From NCBI GenBank assembly GCA_963966185.1, contig CAWZYM010000300.1, positions 489,001 through 553,000 of the forward strand: a stretch of DNA of 64,000 bases. The letters are read 5' to 3'. Positions 11,629-22,383 of this stretch are shown here, piece by piece. A program made the position numbers and the translations under genes. How positions within the stretch are numbered: position 1 is the stretch's first letter; every line of letters begins with the position of its first letter. Source of the DNA: Rhabditoides inermis (lineage: Eukaryota > Nematoda > Chromadorea > Rhabditida > Rhabditidae). The notes under the pieces are model-generated. The model ran no database searches. It worked only from the letters and a program-made list of their open reading frames with translations, and was not told the origin of the DNA.

Positions 11629-12464
11629 AGACCGACATATTCGCCGTACATTGGAAATTGCATTACTCCGTCAAACTAATTCTATTTCATGGATAAAGAT
11701 AATCCATTTTTATCAATTGTTTTTTGTTTGTTTGTGTGTGATTCTAAAATCCGTGTAGCCTTCTCCGTGCAGGCTCACTGTTTCTCACGGAGGATACTTA
11801 TCTACGACAGTCTACAGCTGAAAATCTATTATCAACTCCTGACTTGGTCGCAGTGACCATGATTTGGCATTTGGCTGTTGTTTCGAGGTCCACATATTCC
11901 ATAGTCCTGAGAGGAGTGAAGTAGAAAAGCTTTGGTTTTTTCGTACTAACGTACTCCGGTATCCTTAATTCTTTGCGCGGCAGGCGCTTCAGCCAAGGCC
12001 GAAGCAGGCTGATCGCCAACGGCAAACTTGATTACTTGATACGAGGAAGAGCTTGATACGAGGAACTTGATTACTTGATACGAAGAAGTGAGCGAAGTAT
12101 ATCTACTTTTTTCAAAAATATTGTTGTTATACATATGTAGGTGATTATTCCAATCTTGTGGATTTCATCTCGGTAGGCCATCATCTTGGACTCCAGAAGA
12201 TTAATATGTTCTATTTTCCCGCACCTGAGATGACTGCATAGTGAGACTTGCTTGGCATTAAAAGATGGGAAGTGTCTCAAGTCATCCGCTCCGAATTGCA
12301 CCAAATTAGGCTCAGTCAATAGCTGAGGGCCTACTGATCAATGTTGTCTGTGATCATTTTTGCTGCGGAGCACGTTGAAGTACCGTAATCCTATCGTAAA
12401 GTTTCGACGATTTTTGAGACTTCCAACACTTGCGGGTCGATAACGCGTTTAAGAGAGGACGATT
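11629..12464. other. Intergenic, nothing recognised
   Basis: No convincing exon on either strand. A local repeat, TTGATACGAGGAA / TTACTTGATACGAAGAAG, lies at about 12030-12090. Confidence 0.4.
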
Positions 12465-12469
12465 TCACC

Positions 12470-12540
12470 TCGGTTGGCCTAGTGGGTAGTGAAGCAGCCT
12501 GGTATTCTGACAGTGCCGGGTTCGTTCCCGGCTACGAACT
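12470..12540 (+). repeat. tRNA-like SINE head
   Basis: Has an A-box-like TTGGCCTAGTGGGTA (12474) and a B-box-like GGGTTCGTTCCC (12518) at tRNA spacing, followed by CTTTTTG, a pol III terminator-like T-run. The acceptor arms do not pair, so it is a tRNA-derived element and not a functional tRNA. The 11-mer TGGCCTAGTGG is shared with the tRNA-like block at 49.03 kb. Confidence 0.5.
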
Positions 12541-13145
12541 TTTTGTTTTTGCAAACTTGTTATATCGATTTTTTTTCGTTTTTCGTTTTCGAAAATCAGT
12601 CTTTCAATTGTTTTTGTGCTGGCACGTTGTTTTTTTGTTATTTTTTCCAACATATTTTGTAGATGAGTGTCTGTGCGAAGCGCGTGATAGGTGCACTGGT
12701 GAAGGAGTTCGGACTTCGGAGTCGACGATTCATCTCCACTGACCCGTGACGACATAGGCTTGCTGATGAGGGGGGCGACACGGTGTGCGAGGTCGACGAC
12801 GATCTGGTGGCGAGGAAGGACGGAGAGGGAGACCCCGATTGGGATCCGAGCGCCGCGCATGCCCAAGATACGTTGCCATGCCCATACGTTCCTCCGCTAC
12901 CCGTGGTTTAAGGCTGGTTTCACTGACGCTCTATAGGGAGTCCCCGCGGTTCACGGTATGGAGAGAAGTGGATAATTATCACCATGCTTCCCAAGAACTG
13001 CGGTTTTTGTAAAATTGAAACCCAATGTCTATGTACATCACATACAAGATAACAAGATACAACCCAAAAAGACGCGACTTGCCTGTACCCGTAATACGGG
13101 GTGAACTTGTACGGGTGAAACTTATGATCTATGGTTATGGCTATG

Positions 13146-13737
13146 TAGGGTGTCCCCCGGTTCACGGTATGGCAGCCATCTCGCCGCATATTTTCCAGAC
13201 ATCATTTCATCGCATTTAGCCGCGCTATCGGTCCGCGCAAGACCATTCTACCGTGCGAATCGCGCGCTTTGCGGTCTGATTTTAGGGAAATAAAGGTGAT
13301 TTGCAATTCTGATGAAGAAGAGTTGCTCACCTTTCAGAGCTAATCACTCCTTACGGAATTGATTAATCTTTCCAGTTTTCGGATATGTGGTGTGAATCCC
13401 CAGACCCCATAGAACTCTAGATTTCGATTTTTGAATTTCGTTTTAGTTCTCTTATTATCGTTCGATAACCACGTTTTTGAGGATGTTCAATAGGTAAAAT
13501 CTAGAAAACTTAATAACTCACTTCAAATCCATGCTACAGAACCCAGTTTGAGGGAGAAGATACTTTGATAGTGTCCGCACAGAACTCTAGTTTTCGATTT
13601 TTCAATTTCTTTTATTTTTGCCGTGTTTTTGGAGTAAAACCCCGATATTTCTCCAATTTACATAAAAAGATCGTCATTTCGCCCCTGTCTGGCCGACCGC
13701 CGATAATTCGCGTACCGTGAAAATGGGGGATACCCTA
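13146..13737. mobile_element. 592-bp MITE, family A, inserted in the CLN3 3' flank
   Basis: The ends are inverted: TAGGGTGTCCCCCGGTTCAC at the left and the matching GGGGGATACCCTA at the right. The uninterrupted copy of the same flank at about 4430 supplies the empty site. A second member, in opposite orientation, is at 23853-24445; both share an internal block containing AAATCAGACCGC (or complement). Confidence 0.8.
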
Positions 13738-14943
13738 TATGTATTGGTAACGGGGCTACATAGCGACTACAAACTACAAGATATTATACCGGACACACTA
13801 TGATACGTCTCCGGTTCTACAGTGTCATCTGGCATATGTGGTTGTGTACAGGAATGGCTAGGAGGGCGGCTGAGAGGATACCGAGTGTGTCCGACATGGT
13901 GCCCACGGAGAGGGCGAAGGCACGGTCCTCGAAACGAACCTGCAAGGGCAAGGGAGGGTCGTGTATACAGCATCTGTCACTCCGTTCATTGTGTGAACTC
14001 AACAGGAGCAACATGACGAAATAAACATCGCCTTCCTCAACTCCCGCTCTCTCTGCGGACAGAGAAGAGACTTTTGAGAATGAGAACTCCCCCTTTTCTT
14101 TCTCCACTTCACACAGCGCATTACTGTCGTGAAAATTTTGTTCTCTCTCATTTTTAGTCTGCACTTTTTTGGAAATGACGTGCGACAATATCCAGATCAC
14201 TCCCGTTGTAACACAGCAAGGCGTAATGAAAGTCGAAAACAGAATGTCAAACAATTTTCGAAAGTACTTACGTTTTTGTGGATGTGATTGAATGTGTTGG
14301 CGTAGTTGCCACCGCCCAGACAGCCCTGTGCGGTGATAAGGTGATTTGTGATTACAATAACATTACGAAAGATGAAATCTCTCTCTGTCTCGCTCTGTCT
14401 CTCTCTCTCTATCTCTCTCTCTCGCTCTGTCTCTCTCTCTATCTCTCTCTCTCTCTATCTCTCTCTCTCCACTCACCACAAATAGCACGAGAACGATAAT
14501 AATAGCAATGTGCGGCACGAATTGGTAAATAGCGATGCAGTAGAAAACAGCCGCATTGATCAGCTGAAATAGTTATCAATGAGTTATCGATTGAACAAAG
14601 TACTGGTTACCTGCAGCACTGCTGTGAACATGATGGCTGGCAGGGATAGTTCAATGATGGAAATGGAGGAGCGAGAGAGAAAGACGCCGACTTGGTAGAT
14701 CACCTGACGGAAGGAATGACGTAAGCGCAAGGTGTAAGGATGACGTACCTGGTACCAGCGGTACTGCGATTCGGGCGATGAAGCGAAGGAGTGATCGCAG
14801 TCGAAAGTGATCAGTTCGAGCTGCGAATATTGATTAAATATTGATTTCATTAAAAAAAAAAAACTCACGAGTCCTTGGTTGATGAAATACTCGCCAAAGT
14901 AGACCAGCATGAGAGGAATCATGTATTTTAGGAGAGACTGCAA

Positions 14944-14999
<56 letters not shown>

Positions 15000-15276
15000 A
15001 CCTTCAGCATAGTCAGCGCGTTTCTCGCAGTGTCAGCATGGTAGAATATGGTTTCGCCGAATTTCAATTTACCAGTGACTTCCACACACGTCCAATAGCC
15101 TGATGAGGTGATCTAGGAATAGTAATGTTGACGAGAAAGAGAGAGAGAGAGAGAGGGGGGGGGGTAGACTCACCTTCTTGCTTGCGTGCGTGTTGCACTC
15201 CAGTCCAGTCATCCGTCCTTCTTCCAGTTTATATAGGGAGAGGGTAGATGTGGACTGGACGGCGCACACCCCCTCC

Positions 15277-16184
15277 TGTGAGGGGAGGTGACCAAGTAGA
15301 AGTAGGAGGGGAAAATTATGAATTATACATGCGTCTTGAGAAGTGTTTGTATGCGTAACCCAAGTTTGATTTATGTGTTGTACGGGGAGAGGAGTAGCAT
15401 AGCGAGTGTTGCAGAGAGACCCGACGACGAGAGAGCAAGGAAGGGGCGGAGACTTGGAACCGCGCCAGCCTGGGTGAGTACGGTAGCCGGTGGTTACAGT
15501 ATCCAACGAGGGAAGCGAAGGATGAAGGGATCGATTACAGGATCACTCGTGCCGGGAGGGGAGGCGGTGAGCGGCGGCGTGAGCCGACCGAGCGTCGCCA
15601 CCCATATGGTTTATGTTTGTCTGGTGATATGATGGTATGATGCGTGCATTTGTGTTGATGATGGTTTATTGTTCTTGCCGCTTCGCGTTAATAATAGATA
15701 AACCTTGATGAATAATCTCTCCGGTCAATTGAATCCCTGATTTCTTCTTATTAGCCTCGAAATACGTTTACTGTTGAGTGATGGTCGCGCCGCGTGATAA
15801 GATGCCCGGGTTGAATCCTCCCCAGCCACCCGATGGGGAGCGGGAACCTCGGAAGACAATGAGCCTGATGGGCGAGTCAGAAGAGACCTGACACCAAAAT
15901 CAAATCAATCAAAACCAACACGACGAGAGTACACTCAGACCAGACGTCTCGAGCGAGTGAGCGACAGCGCCGACACGTAAGGAGGACAGCCATCAAGGTA
16001 AGCTGGGTACGGCTTCTGTTCGCGACACGAATTCCATGGGCCCAGCGCGTGTACGAGCGAACGGAAGCGGGTAGAGTCGGAGAGACCGTGCTCTCAGTGC
16101 TTATATCGCGATGCCTGCATAGCCACCTCTCTATGCTGCGCACGCCATAGTTGAGAACAGCTCAGAGCACTTGGGGGAGTCACA
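15277..16184 (+). repeat. 5' LTR, 908 bp
   Basis: Starts TGTGAGGGGAGG and ends GGGGGAGTCACA. Same length as the 3' LTR at 21346-22253, and small ORFs within both translate identically, consistent with near-100% identity. Confidence 0.95.
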
Positions 16185-16185
16185 T

Positions 16186-16202
16186 TGGTAGCAGCGAGTG
16201 GT
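16186..16202 (+). promoter_or_regulatory. Primer-binding site candidate
   Basis: TGGTAGCAGCGAGTGG begins one base after the 5' LTR end, the usual position, and starts with TGG, complementary to a tRNA CCA end. The matching tRNA was not identified. Confidence 0.6.
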
Positions 16203-17456
16203 TACTTTCATCGAAAATCCCGTTAAGCATTGATACCCGGAAGTTAGAATTGAGTTAGGCGCGCGCCGAGGGAAGGGTTACGGTAGCCCGCGGGGTCTGT
16301 TCAGCCTGTTCGCGCTCTCACTCTCTGTCCGTCTTGTCTGTTTCTGCCTCTCATCACCATAAGTTTGTGTGTCATCCCGGGCAGTCAGCCGCGTTCATTT
16401 CACGTATGGCGTCATTTTCGTCTTGGCGAGCGTGTAGCGGGTGGTGAAAGGGTGTAAGTGAGCCAGGGATGAGTAAAAGGGGGTCCAGAAAGAAGCGGAG
16501 AGAGTGAGTAGCCGGCGGCGATTTGGGGAACACGGAGAGAATCTGTGCGAGTGTCGCGTTGAGAGTAATCTAGATTAACCGAAAGGATGGCATGTAGCTT
16601 GCAGTGGTAAGTGAGTTAGAGGATCCTGGTCGAGGGTTTTTTTTGTTTGCGGCATGAGCGCGCGGGTGGTAATTAGAGGTGGCGTAAGGTAGTAATGTGG
16701 CGGTGCGCCCAGACTAGGGGGTAATCGGCAATCCGGGAAAGAGCGAGGGTTACGGTAGGAGGCACTGTAATCCGAGACTCTTGGGGACGCGGTGCGCGAG
16801 TGATTGACAGTTCGGAGTTGACAGCCGAGGCGTGAAATTGATACCCGGACGGCACGGAAATACGAGATGCGCAATACGGCGCAGGGGAAGGTTTATGAGA
16901 AACATGAGTAGGGACAGGCATAGTCCCGATTATGCAAATTTTTTGTTTTAGAATGATGAACAGCGTGGCGATCAGGAGGACTAGGGAACAGGCGACGGCG
17001 TGGTGAGTGGGGCTACATCCGGGGGATATAGGCATGATGAGGGACCGTTACCGTACTGACCGGCCAATCAGTCGGTATTATGAAGCAATCAACACATATC
17101 TCGGGGATTACTCGAGGAAAAAGCTAGAGAAGGGAGAAATGACGGAAGATACGAACTAGGGAAAGAATGGAATTAAGTGTGAGTGTGAGGTGAATGAAGA
17201 CCGGTTTTGATGGGCATTAATACGGAGGACGCTGTCGGGGCGAGAAGCCGGGAAGCGAGATAATGGATGGAAGCAAGGAGTAAAGTCGGGACAGTATGCT
17301 GTCGGGACGGGTGATAAGTAACCAATTAAGGATGTAAAAGAGAACGGAAAACGAGGGTATGTGTTGAATTGTGGTTACTCAAGGTGCGTATGGGTCCTAC
17401 TAGGGTGAAGACATCCCAGGCTAGCTGTACGACTGTTGCTGTGTTATAGGAGCGCT
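16203..17456 (+). other. Non-coding leader of the LTR element
   Basis: No ORF resembling Gag or Pol was found on the sense strand. Scattered GTGAGT/GTAAG sites could serve as splice donors for a leader exon joined to the helicase ORF; this is inference. Confidence 0.45.
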
Positions 17457-18041
17457 ATGCCGCGCCGGATTCCGGCGTGCCCGTGGAACACGTGGGAGAT
17501 GGAGGCAAAGTACAACAAGCATGTGAGGAACCCGAACATCCAAGAGGGCGACAGAGTGTTGTTCCGAAACGGGGTGGTGAAACCAGGTCTGTCCAAGAAG
17601 CTATCCCTGCCGTGGCTAGGACAGTTTAGGGTGGTACACATAGAAGGGCCCCATGCAACCATCGTGAGCTGCACGAGTCCGAGAAGTAAACCTAGGAAAG
17701 TGAACATCAACCAGCTGAAGAGGAGTTTTGGGATAGCAGGACCATTAGTGACGACCGAGTTGTTGCCGGAAGTAGAGGAGGAAGCAATCCAGAAGGCAAC
17801 GACAGAGTTGGCAGACGCGAATTTGGACGTTGAAGAAGAAGACAAGGAAGCGCAGGTGGAGCCCAACATTAACGAAGAGGGCAAGGACAAAAGAAAGAAA
17901 GCTGGGAAAAAGGTGCGGTTTGCGGATGGACAAGAAGAGGAACAGGCGGATAGGCCGACACGGAAGCTAGCTAAGTTTTTCGCTAGGCGAAAGCGCAGGG
18001 GGGCGCTGGGGGAGAGCAAGGATAATCGAAAAGGAGAGTAA
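17457..18041 (+). CDS. Integrase C-terminal (GPY/F-type) fragment of a Gypsy-like Pol
   Basis: About 195 codons from ATG 17457, which follows the acceptor-like TGTTATAG by 7 bases. Residues EGDRVLFRNGVVKPG and LSLPWLGQFRVVHIEGPH are characteristic of the chromatin/DNA-binding tail (GPY/F domain) after the catalytic core of Ty3/Gypsy integrases; the DDE core, RT and protease are missing upstream. The rest is acidic (EEEDKEAQVEPNINEEG) and then Arg/Lys-rich. Probably what is left after an internal deletion joined the leader to the 3' end of pol. Whether it is translated is unknown. Confidence 0.65.
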   Translation: MPRRIPACPWNTWEMEAKYNKHVRNPNIQEGDRVLFRNGVVKPGLSKKLSLPWLGQFRVVHIEGPHATIVSCTSPRSKPRKVNINQLKRSFGIAGPLVTTELLPEVEEEAIQKATTELADANLDVEEEDKEAQVEPNINEEGKDKRKKAGKKVRFADGQEEEQADRPTRKLAKFFARRKRRGALGESKDNRKGE

Positions 18042-18399
18042 AAAAAAGGAGAAGAAGAAAGCAATGCAAATGTAGTAGTAAAACATGTAAAATAGTATTC
18101 TAACATAACTGATTGCAGGTCGAGGATGCTGACACAACGGCAAATTCAGACTATCATTATTCCTATTCCGCTGGATATTACGGGGCAGCACACGACAGCC
18201 CGGCTATATTGGGCGTATTTTGGGTGCATGTACCCGGCTATTGGATATATGTACATATAAATCATTGGCGATGTTGAATTACGCGATGTGTTTGTGGTTT
18301 ATAACACGCAAACAATGCAGGGACTGTTTGGGTGTGACGAGGGTATGTTACCTTAACCACGACCGAAAAGTTCCGAAATTATGGTGAAGAGTATAATTC

Positions 18400-21183
18400 A
18401 TGAGGACATTGCAGGCGATGAACTCAACTGGGGACGACCCGATGCTCGCGGCGGGAGACGCGTCGTGGGACATGGAGGTCGAGGAGCTGTTGGGATTGCC
18501 GTCCGATACGGGCGGTCAGCAGGGAGATGAAGGTGTGTGGGGCACATCAGGAGAACCGGAGATCAACGCGGAGATGGAGGCGGAGTTGCTGTTCGACAAC
18601 CTAGGAGCTGACTGCCGACTGCCAGTGCTTTCTCCCCAAGACTTGCAGGAAATAGAACCTGTGAGCGGGTGGGAAGAGCTGCAGGCGAGCAGAGGAGAGC
18701 GGAATCAACACGTCGCGGTCGCAGAGCAGGATCCGGGGAGGGGGAAACAAAGCGAAGGCGGGGCAACGCAGGGCGAGTTGCCGGTATTAGCGACAGGATG
18801 GGTGGCAGAAATAAGGAGAAACAGGATCACAGTCTGGAGCGAGGATGGCGGGCAGTTGCCGAAGAACATCATCCTGAAAAGCGGAGCGAGACAGGGAGCA
18901 GAGAAAGCAGTCGCGAAACTGAGGAACCTGCGGCTGACGGATAAAGTGGCGATCCACGCGGTCAAGAAGGGAGAGCGGCAAGGGACGAGAGCGACGCACT
19001 TCTCGTTTATTGAGGAGAGAAAAGAGTACAAGACAGTGGGCGTGGCAGCGAGAGACGCCCATAAAAACACGCAATTCGTCATCCCCGGAGCAGCAGACCT
19101 AGTGGAGAGCAGGGAGAGCATGGGCATGGTGAAGGAAGGAGACTTTTACGATGTGAAGTACATCAAACTGCACGACAAGTGGAAGCTGCAGGAAAAGAGC
19201 GGTGATGGGGCGATGAGAATCCGACTGAAAGGGAAAGACGAGCCGCCGTCTTACTACGTGACCCAAGCGGAGAGGCTGAGCTCGATGGATAGACGGATGT
19301 TAGAAAATCCTACATGGAGAGTCGTGAGGGACGTGCAGAAGCATAAACAAGCGATGGCAGCGGGCATCAGCTACCTCAAAGCGAAACGGGGAGGTGGAGC
19401 GAGCCCGCAGGCGGTGACGGGACCAATCCGGCTGACAATGTTCGGAGAGGAGCTGTGGATCCGATACACGTTGCCAACAAAATGGTATGAAGGAGCAGTG
19501 TCGGGCAGGGACGCCACACAAGTGAATCCGTGGACAGAAGGACGGGTGTTGAGAATGACAGCGGACGAATGGAACGGAGTGAACTTTGGGGTCGTCGTAT
19601 CAAGGAGTAGCGTAGACGGGGACACGGTGGTGTGCGACGCGCGCGTGAATACGGAAGCGTGGCCAAGCCGGCTGGCGCAGAAGCTGATTCAAGGAGAAGC
19701 AGCGGATCCAGTAGTCACTCTACAACCTCGAGGAGAGAGCGTTCGCAACCTTACGGAGCTGCAAAAGAGGATAGCAGAGATACCGACCGTAACCACGAAA
19801 GTGATCAAGACGCTATACAACGAAGGAGAGCTGCCGATAATGCAGCCGCCGAGAACGTTCGAAAACGAGAAGCGACTGAATCCTGCACAGATGAGGGCGT
19901 GCGAAGCAGCAATCTGTGGTGGCATTCCAGTGGTGACGATCGCCGCGCCCCCGGGAACCGGAAAGAGTACATTGATCCCTCACATACTGAGAGGAATGAT
20001 AGGAGGACCTCGGGGAAGACGACAGTATCAGAGAGTGGTGGTATTAGCGCCAACTAATGCGGCTACGCAGCTGATCGCCGATCGGTGCAGAAAGGAGCTG
20101 GCCGGAGTACGGATGATGGTCATCACAGCGGCAACGTATGTGGCGGAAGAAAAGAGAGACAGTCTGGCGGCGATGGTGGAAGATCCGATGACCTACTTTA
20201 ACGAACGAGAGCAACCAGTCGTAGCGATGCTGTGGCGACAGATGCAGGCATTGGGAAGCGGAGAAAACGAAGAGGAGCTGGCAGAGCAGTTTAGACAGTT
20301 CCAGCGGATGAAGGCACAGTTGGAAAGCGCTATCATCCAGGCGTACGAGCCGGATATCGTGGTGGCAACAGTGGCTACGATTTTGGCCAAGGAGATAGAC
20401 GCGGATGCCATGGTGCTAGATGAGGCTAGTCAGCTGACAGTGTTGGACGGCATGCAGATCGTCACAAAGTTCCCGAACCTGCGAAAAACGGTGCTGCTCG
20501 GAGACGTGAAGCAGTTGCCACCGTTTTTCGAAGCTCCGCGAGGTACAGACGTGCATGGAATGTTGGGAAGATCGGAGCTAGAGAGGCTGGAGGGGACGGC
20601 GGGAGTCAAGCAGTGTGTGTTGGACACGACATACAGGAGCCATCCGGCGCTGGTGGAGCGGCTGTTGCGGGCAACATATCCATTTCTGAAATCGGAAGCC
20701 GACGCGACGGTCGATCCGGCAGTGTGGGCGATATTTCCGAACGCAACCGTCCCGATATGGTTCCGAAACAACCATTTCACACGCAACTTCGCAGCTAAGG
20801 AGGTGGAGCTATGTGTGGACTCACACAACAGGCTGAAGGCATTCGCAGAGGAGAAGGAGATATTGGTGATCGCGTTCCACAGGCGAGCTCGATTCGCCTT
20901 GGAGGAACGACTGAGGAAGAAGGTCTACACGGTTGATGGAGCGCAAGGCATCGAAGCGAGATTCGTAATCTTGGCCACGGGCAAGCGGGTGGAGAAAGGA
21001 TGCGCAAGCGGAGCGAGGAGGATGGGATTCGTCGGAGACAAGAGGAGAGCGAACGTGGCTCTGTCGAGAGCATCACGGGGCATAGTGATAGTGGGGCACG
21101 CGGCGAGCCTGACACTCACAGGATTTTGGGAGAAGATCGTGAAGAGGATGCGGGAGGAAAAGTGCATCCAAGAAAGCGAATGA
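18400..21183 (+). CDS. UPF1/MOV10-type superfamily 1 helicase encoded inside an LTR element
   Basis: An uninterrupted ORF of 927 codons. All core SF1 motifs are present in order: Walker A APPGTGKST (about residue 516-524), Ia VLAPTNAAT, Walker B VLDEASQ (about 672), III LLGDVKQLPP (about 699), IV TTYRSHP (about 743), V VDGAQGIEARFVIL (about 845) and VI RRANVALSRAS (about 881). DEAS/DEAA and NVALSRA place it with UPF1-like SF1B RNA/DNA helicases. The N-terminal 500 residues are acidic then basic and unrecognised; a beta-rich region near 380-420 may be the 1B-like domain. The real start may be ATG 18418, since ACATTGCAG|GCGATG looks like a splice acceptor, as expected if the ORF is expressed from a spliced LTR transcript. 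It sits in the env position. No motif is damaged, so it is probably or recently active. Confidence 0.93.
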   Translation: MRTLQAMNSTGDDPMLAAGDASWDMEVEELLGLPSDTGGQQGDEGVWGTSGEPEINAEMEAELLFDNLGADCRLPVLSPQDLQEIEPVSGWEELQASRGERNQHVAVAEQDPGRGKQSEGGATQGELPVLATGWVAEIRRNRITVWSEDGGQLPKNIILKSGARQGAEKAVAKLRNLRLTDKVAIHAVKKGERQGTRATHFSFIEERKEYKTVGVAARDAHKNTQFVIPGAADLVESRESMGMVKEGDFYDVKYIKLHDKWKLQEKSGDGAMRIRLKGKDEPPSYYVTQAERLSSMDRRMLENPTWRVVRDVQKHKQAMAAGISYLKAKRGGGASPQAVTGPIRLTMFGEELWIRYTLPTKWYEGAVSGRDATQVNPWTEGRVLRMTADEWNGVNFGVVVSRSSVDGDTVVCDARVNTEAWPSRLAQKLIQGEAADPVVTLQPRGESVRNLTELQKRIAEIPTVTTKVIKTLYNEGELPIMQPPRTFENEKRLNPAQMRACEAAICGGIPVVTIAAPPGTGKSTLIPHILRGMIGGPRGRRQYQRVVVLAPTNAATQLIADRCRKELAGVRMMVITAATYVAEEKRDSLAAMVEDPMTYFNEREQPVVAMLWRQMQALGSGENEEELAEQFRQFQRMKAQLESAIIQAYEPDIVVATVATILAKEIDADAMVLDEASQLTVLDGMQIVTKFPNLRKTVLLGDVKQLPPFFEAPRGTDVHGMLGRSELERLEGTAGVKQCVLDTTYRSHPALVERLLRATYPFLKSEADATVDPAVWAIFPNATVPIWFRNNHFTRNFAAKEVELCVDSHNRLKAFAEEKEILVIAFHRRARFALEERLRKKVYTVDGAQGIEARFVILATGKRVEKGCASGARRMGFVGDKRRANVALSRASRGIVIVGHAASLTLTGFWEKIVKRMREEKCIQESE

Positions 21184-21327
21184 AAGGTGAGCACGGTGGA
21201 GGCAGAAGGAGAGATTAACAATACGATTCTAGCGAGGAGTGCACAGCGACTGAGGAGACAGGACAGGAGACGGCGTCGACATTTCACCACAGATCCATCG
21301 GAGACACCTTGTAAGATCGGGACGATC

Positions 21328-21345
21328 TTAAGTAGAGGGGGGTCC
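21328..21345 (+). promoter_or_regulatory. Polypurine tract candidate
   Basis: AAGTAGAGGGGGGTCC directly before the 3' LTR start at 21346, the normal site for plus-strand priming. Confidence 0.6.
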
Positions 21346-22253
21346 TGTGAGGGGAGGTGACCAAGTAGAAGTAGGAGGGGAAAATTATGAATTATACATG
21401 CGTCTTGAGAAGTGTTTGTATGCGTAACCCAAGTTTGATTTATGTGTTGTACGGGGAGAGGAGTAGCATAGCGAGTGTTGCAGAGAGACCCGACGACGAG
21501 AGAGCAAGGAAGGGGCGGAGACTTGGAACCGCGCCAGCCTGGGTGAGTACGGTAGCCGGTGGTTACAGTATCCAACGAGGGAAGCGAAGGATGAAGGGAT
21601 CGATTACAGGATCACTCGTGCCGGGAGGGGAGGCGGTGAGCGGCGGCGTGAGCCGACCGAGCGTCGCCACCCATATGGTTTATGTTTGTCTGGTGATATG
21701 ATGGTATGATGCGTGCATTTGTGTTGATGATGGTTTATTGTTCTTGCCGCTTCGCGTTAATAATAGATAAACCTTGATGAATAATCTCTCCGGTCAATTG
21801 AATCCCTGATTTCTTCTTATTAGCCTCGAAATACGTTTACTGTTGAGTGATGGTCGCGCCGCGTGATAAGATGCCCGGGTTGAATCCTCCCCAGCCACCC
21901 GATGGGGAGCGGGAACCTCGGAAGACAATGAGCCTGATGGGCGAGTCAGAAGAGACCTGACACCAAAATCAAATCAATCAAAACCAACACGACGAGAGTA
22001 CACTCAGACCAGACGTCTCGAGCGAGTGAGCGACAGCGCCGACACGTAAGGAGGACAGCCATCAAGGTAAGCTGGGTACGGCTTCTGTTCGCGACACGAA
22101 TTCCATGGGCCCAGCGCGTGTACGAGCGAACGGAAGCGGGTAGAGTCGGAGAGACCGTGCTCTCAGTGCTTATATCGCGATGCCTGCATAGCCACCTCTC
22201 TATGCTGCGCACGCCATAGTTGAGAACAGCTCAGAGCACTTGGGGGAGTCACA
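21346..22253 (+). repeat. 3' LTR, 908 bp
   Basis: Same start, end and length as the 5' LTR; followed by the target duplication CTCC and the 5' part of the interrupted exon of the CLN3-like gene. Confidence 0.95.
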
Positions 22254-22328
22254 CTCCCACACTTCCACAGCGGAAGGAGAGGCCTCGAACCACAAGGGGA
22301 CGTCCAAGCAGTGGGGAATAGCAGTCAT

Positions 22329-22349
22329 TGGACAGGTTGAGTGACAGTG

Positions 22350-22383
<34 letters not shown>

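Larger units (their letters stand above)
15277..22253 (+). mobile_element. LTR retrotransposon (Gypsy-like remnant) carrying an SF1 helicase gene
   Basis: Two 908-bp LTRs (15277-16184, 21346-22253) begin TGTG and end CACA and look identical over every stretch compared, so insertion was recent. A 4-bp target duplication CTCC flanks it (15273-15276, 22254-22257). A PBS-like TGGTAGCAGCGAG follows the 5' LTR, and a purine run AGTAGAGGGGGG precedes the 3' LTR. The 5.16-kb interior has no recognisable gag, protease, RT or RNase H. It has an integrase C-terminal fragment at 17457-18041 and a complete helicase ORF at 18400-21183, both on the element's sense strand. It must therefore move using proteins of an autonomous relative (inference). 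Confidence 0.93.
13817..22328 (-). pseudogene. cln-3: CLN3 (battenin)-like gene interrupted by an LTR retrotransposon
   Basis: Minus-strand exons joined in phase: 22328-22254 continued at 15272-15174 (one exon split by the insertion), 15112-15002, 14937-14869, 14820-14749, 14703-14611, 14563-14477, 14325-14272, 13939-13817. CLN3 is a multi-pass lysosomal membrane protein. Matches include LLKYMIPLMLVYFGEYFINQ (family: VYFAEYFINQGL), YRWYQ-VIYQVGVFLSRSS, GGGNYANTFNHI and SDTLGILSAALLAIPVHNH. The N-terminal ~95 residues, starting MTAIPHCLDVPLWFEA, do not look like CLN3, and the usual N-terminal membrane half is absent, so the original gene was already a shortened or hybrid form of about 260 residues. 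Without the insertion the exon frame is intact. With a 6.98-kb element in its first coding exon the gene is probably inactive unless transcription starts downstream. Confidence 0.78.

Noticed and set aside
12465..12866. 133-codon minus-strand ORF
   Set aside because: Runs across a tRNA-like SINE head and has no recognisable domain or splice context.
15780..15830. B-box-like GGGTTGAATCC in the LTR as a fourth tRNA-like element
   Set aside because: No A-box at the right spacing.
17444..18106. 220-codon minus-strand ORF over the integrase fragment
   Set aside because: Shadow of the plus-strand frame, which shows clear Gypsy integrase tail residues.
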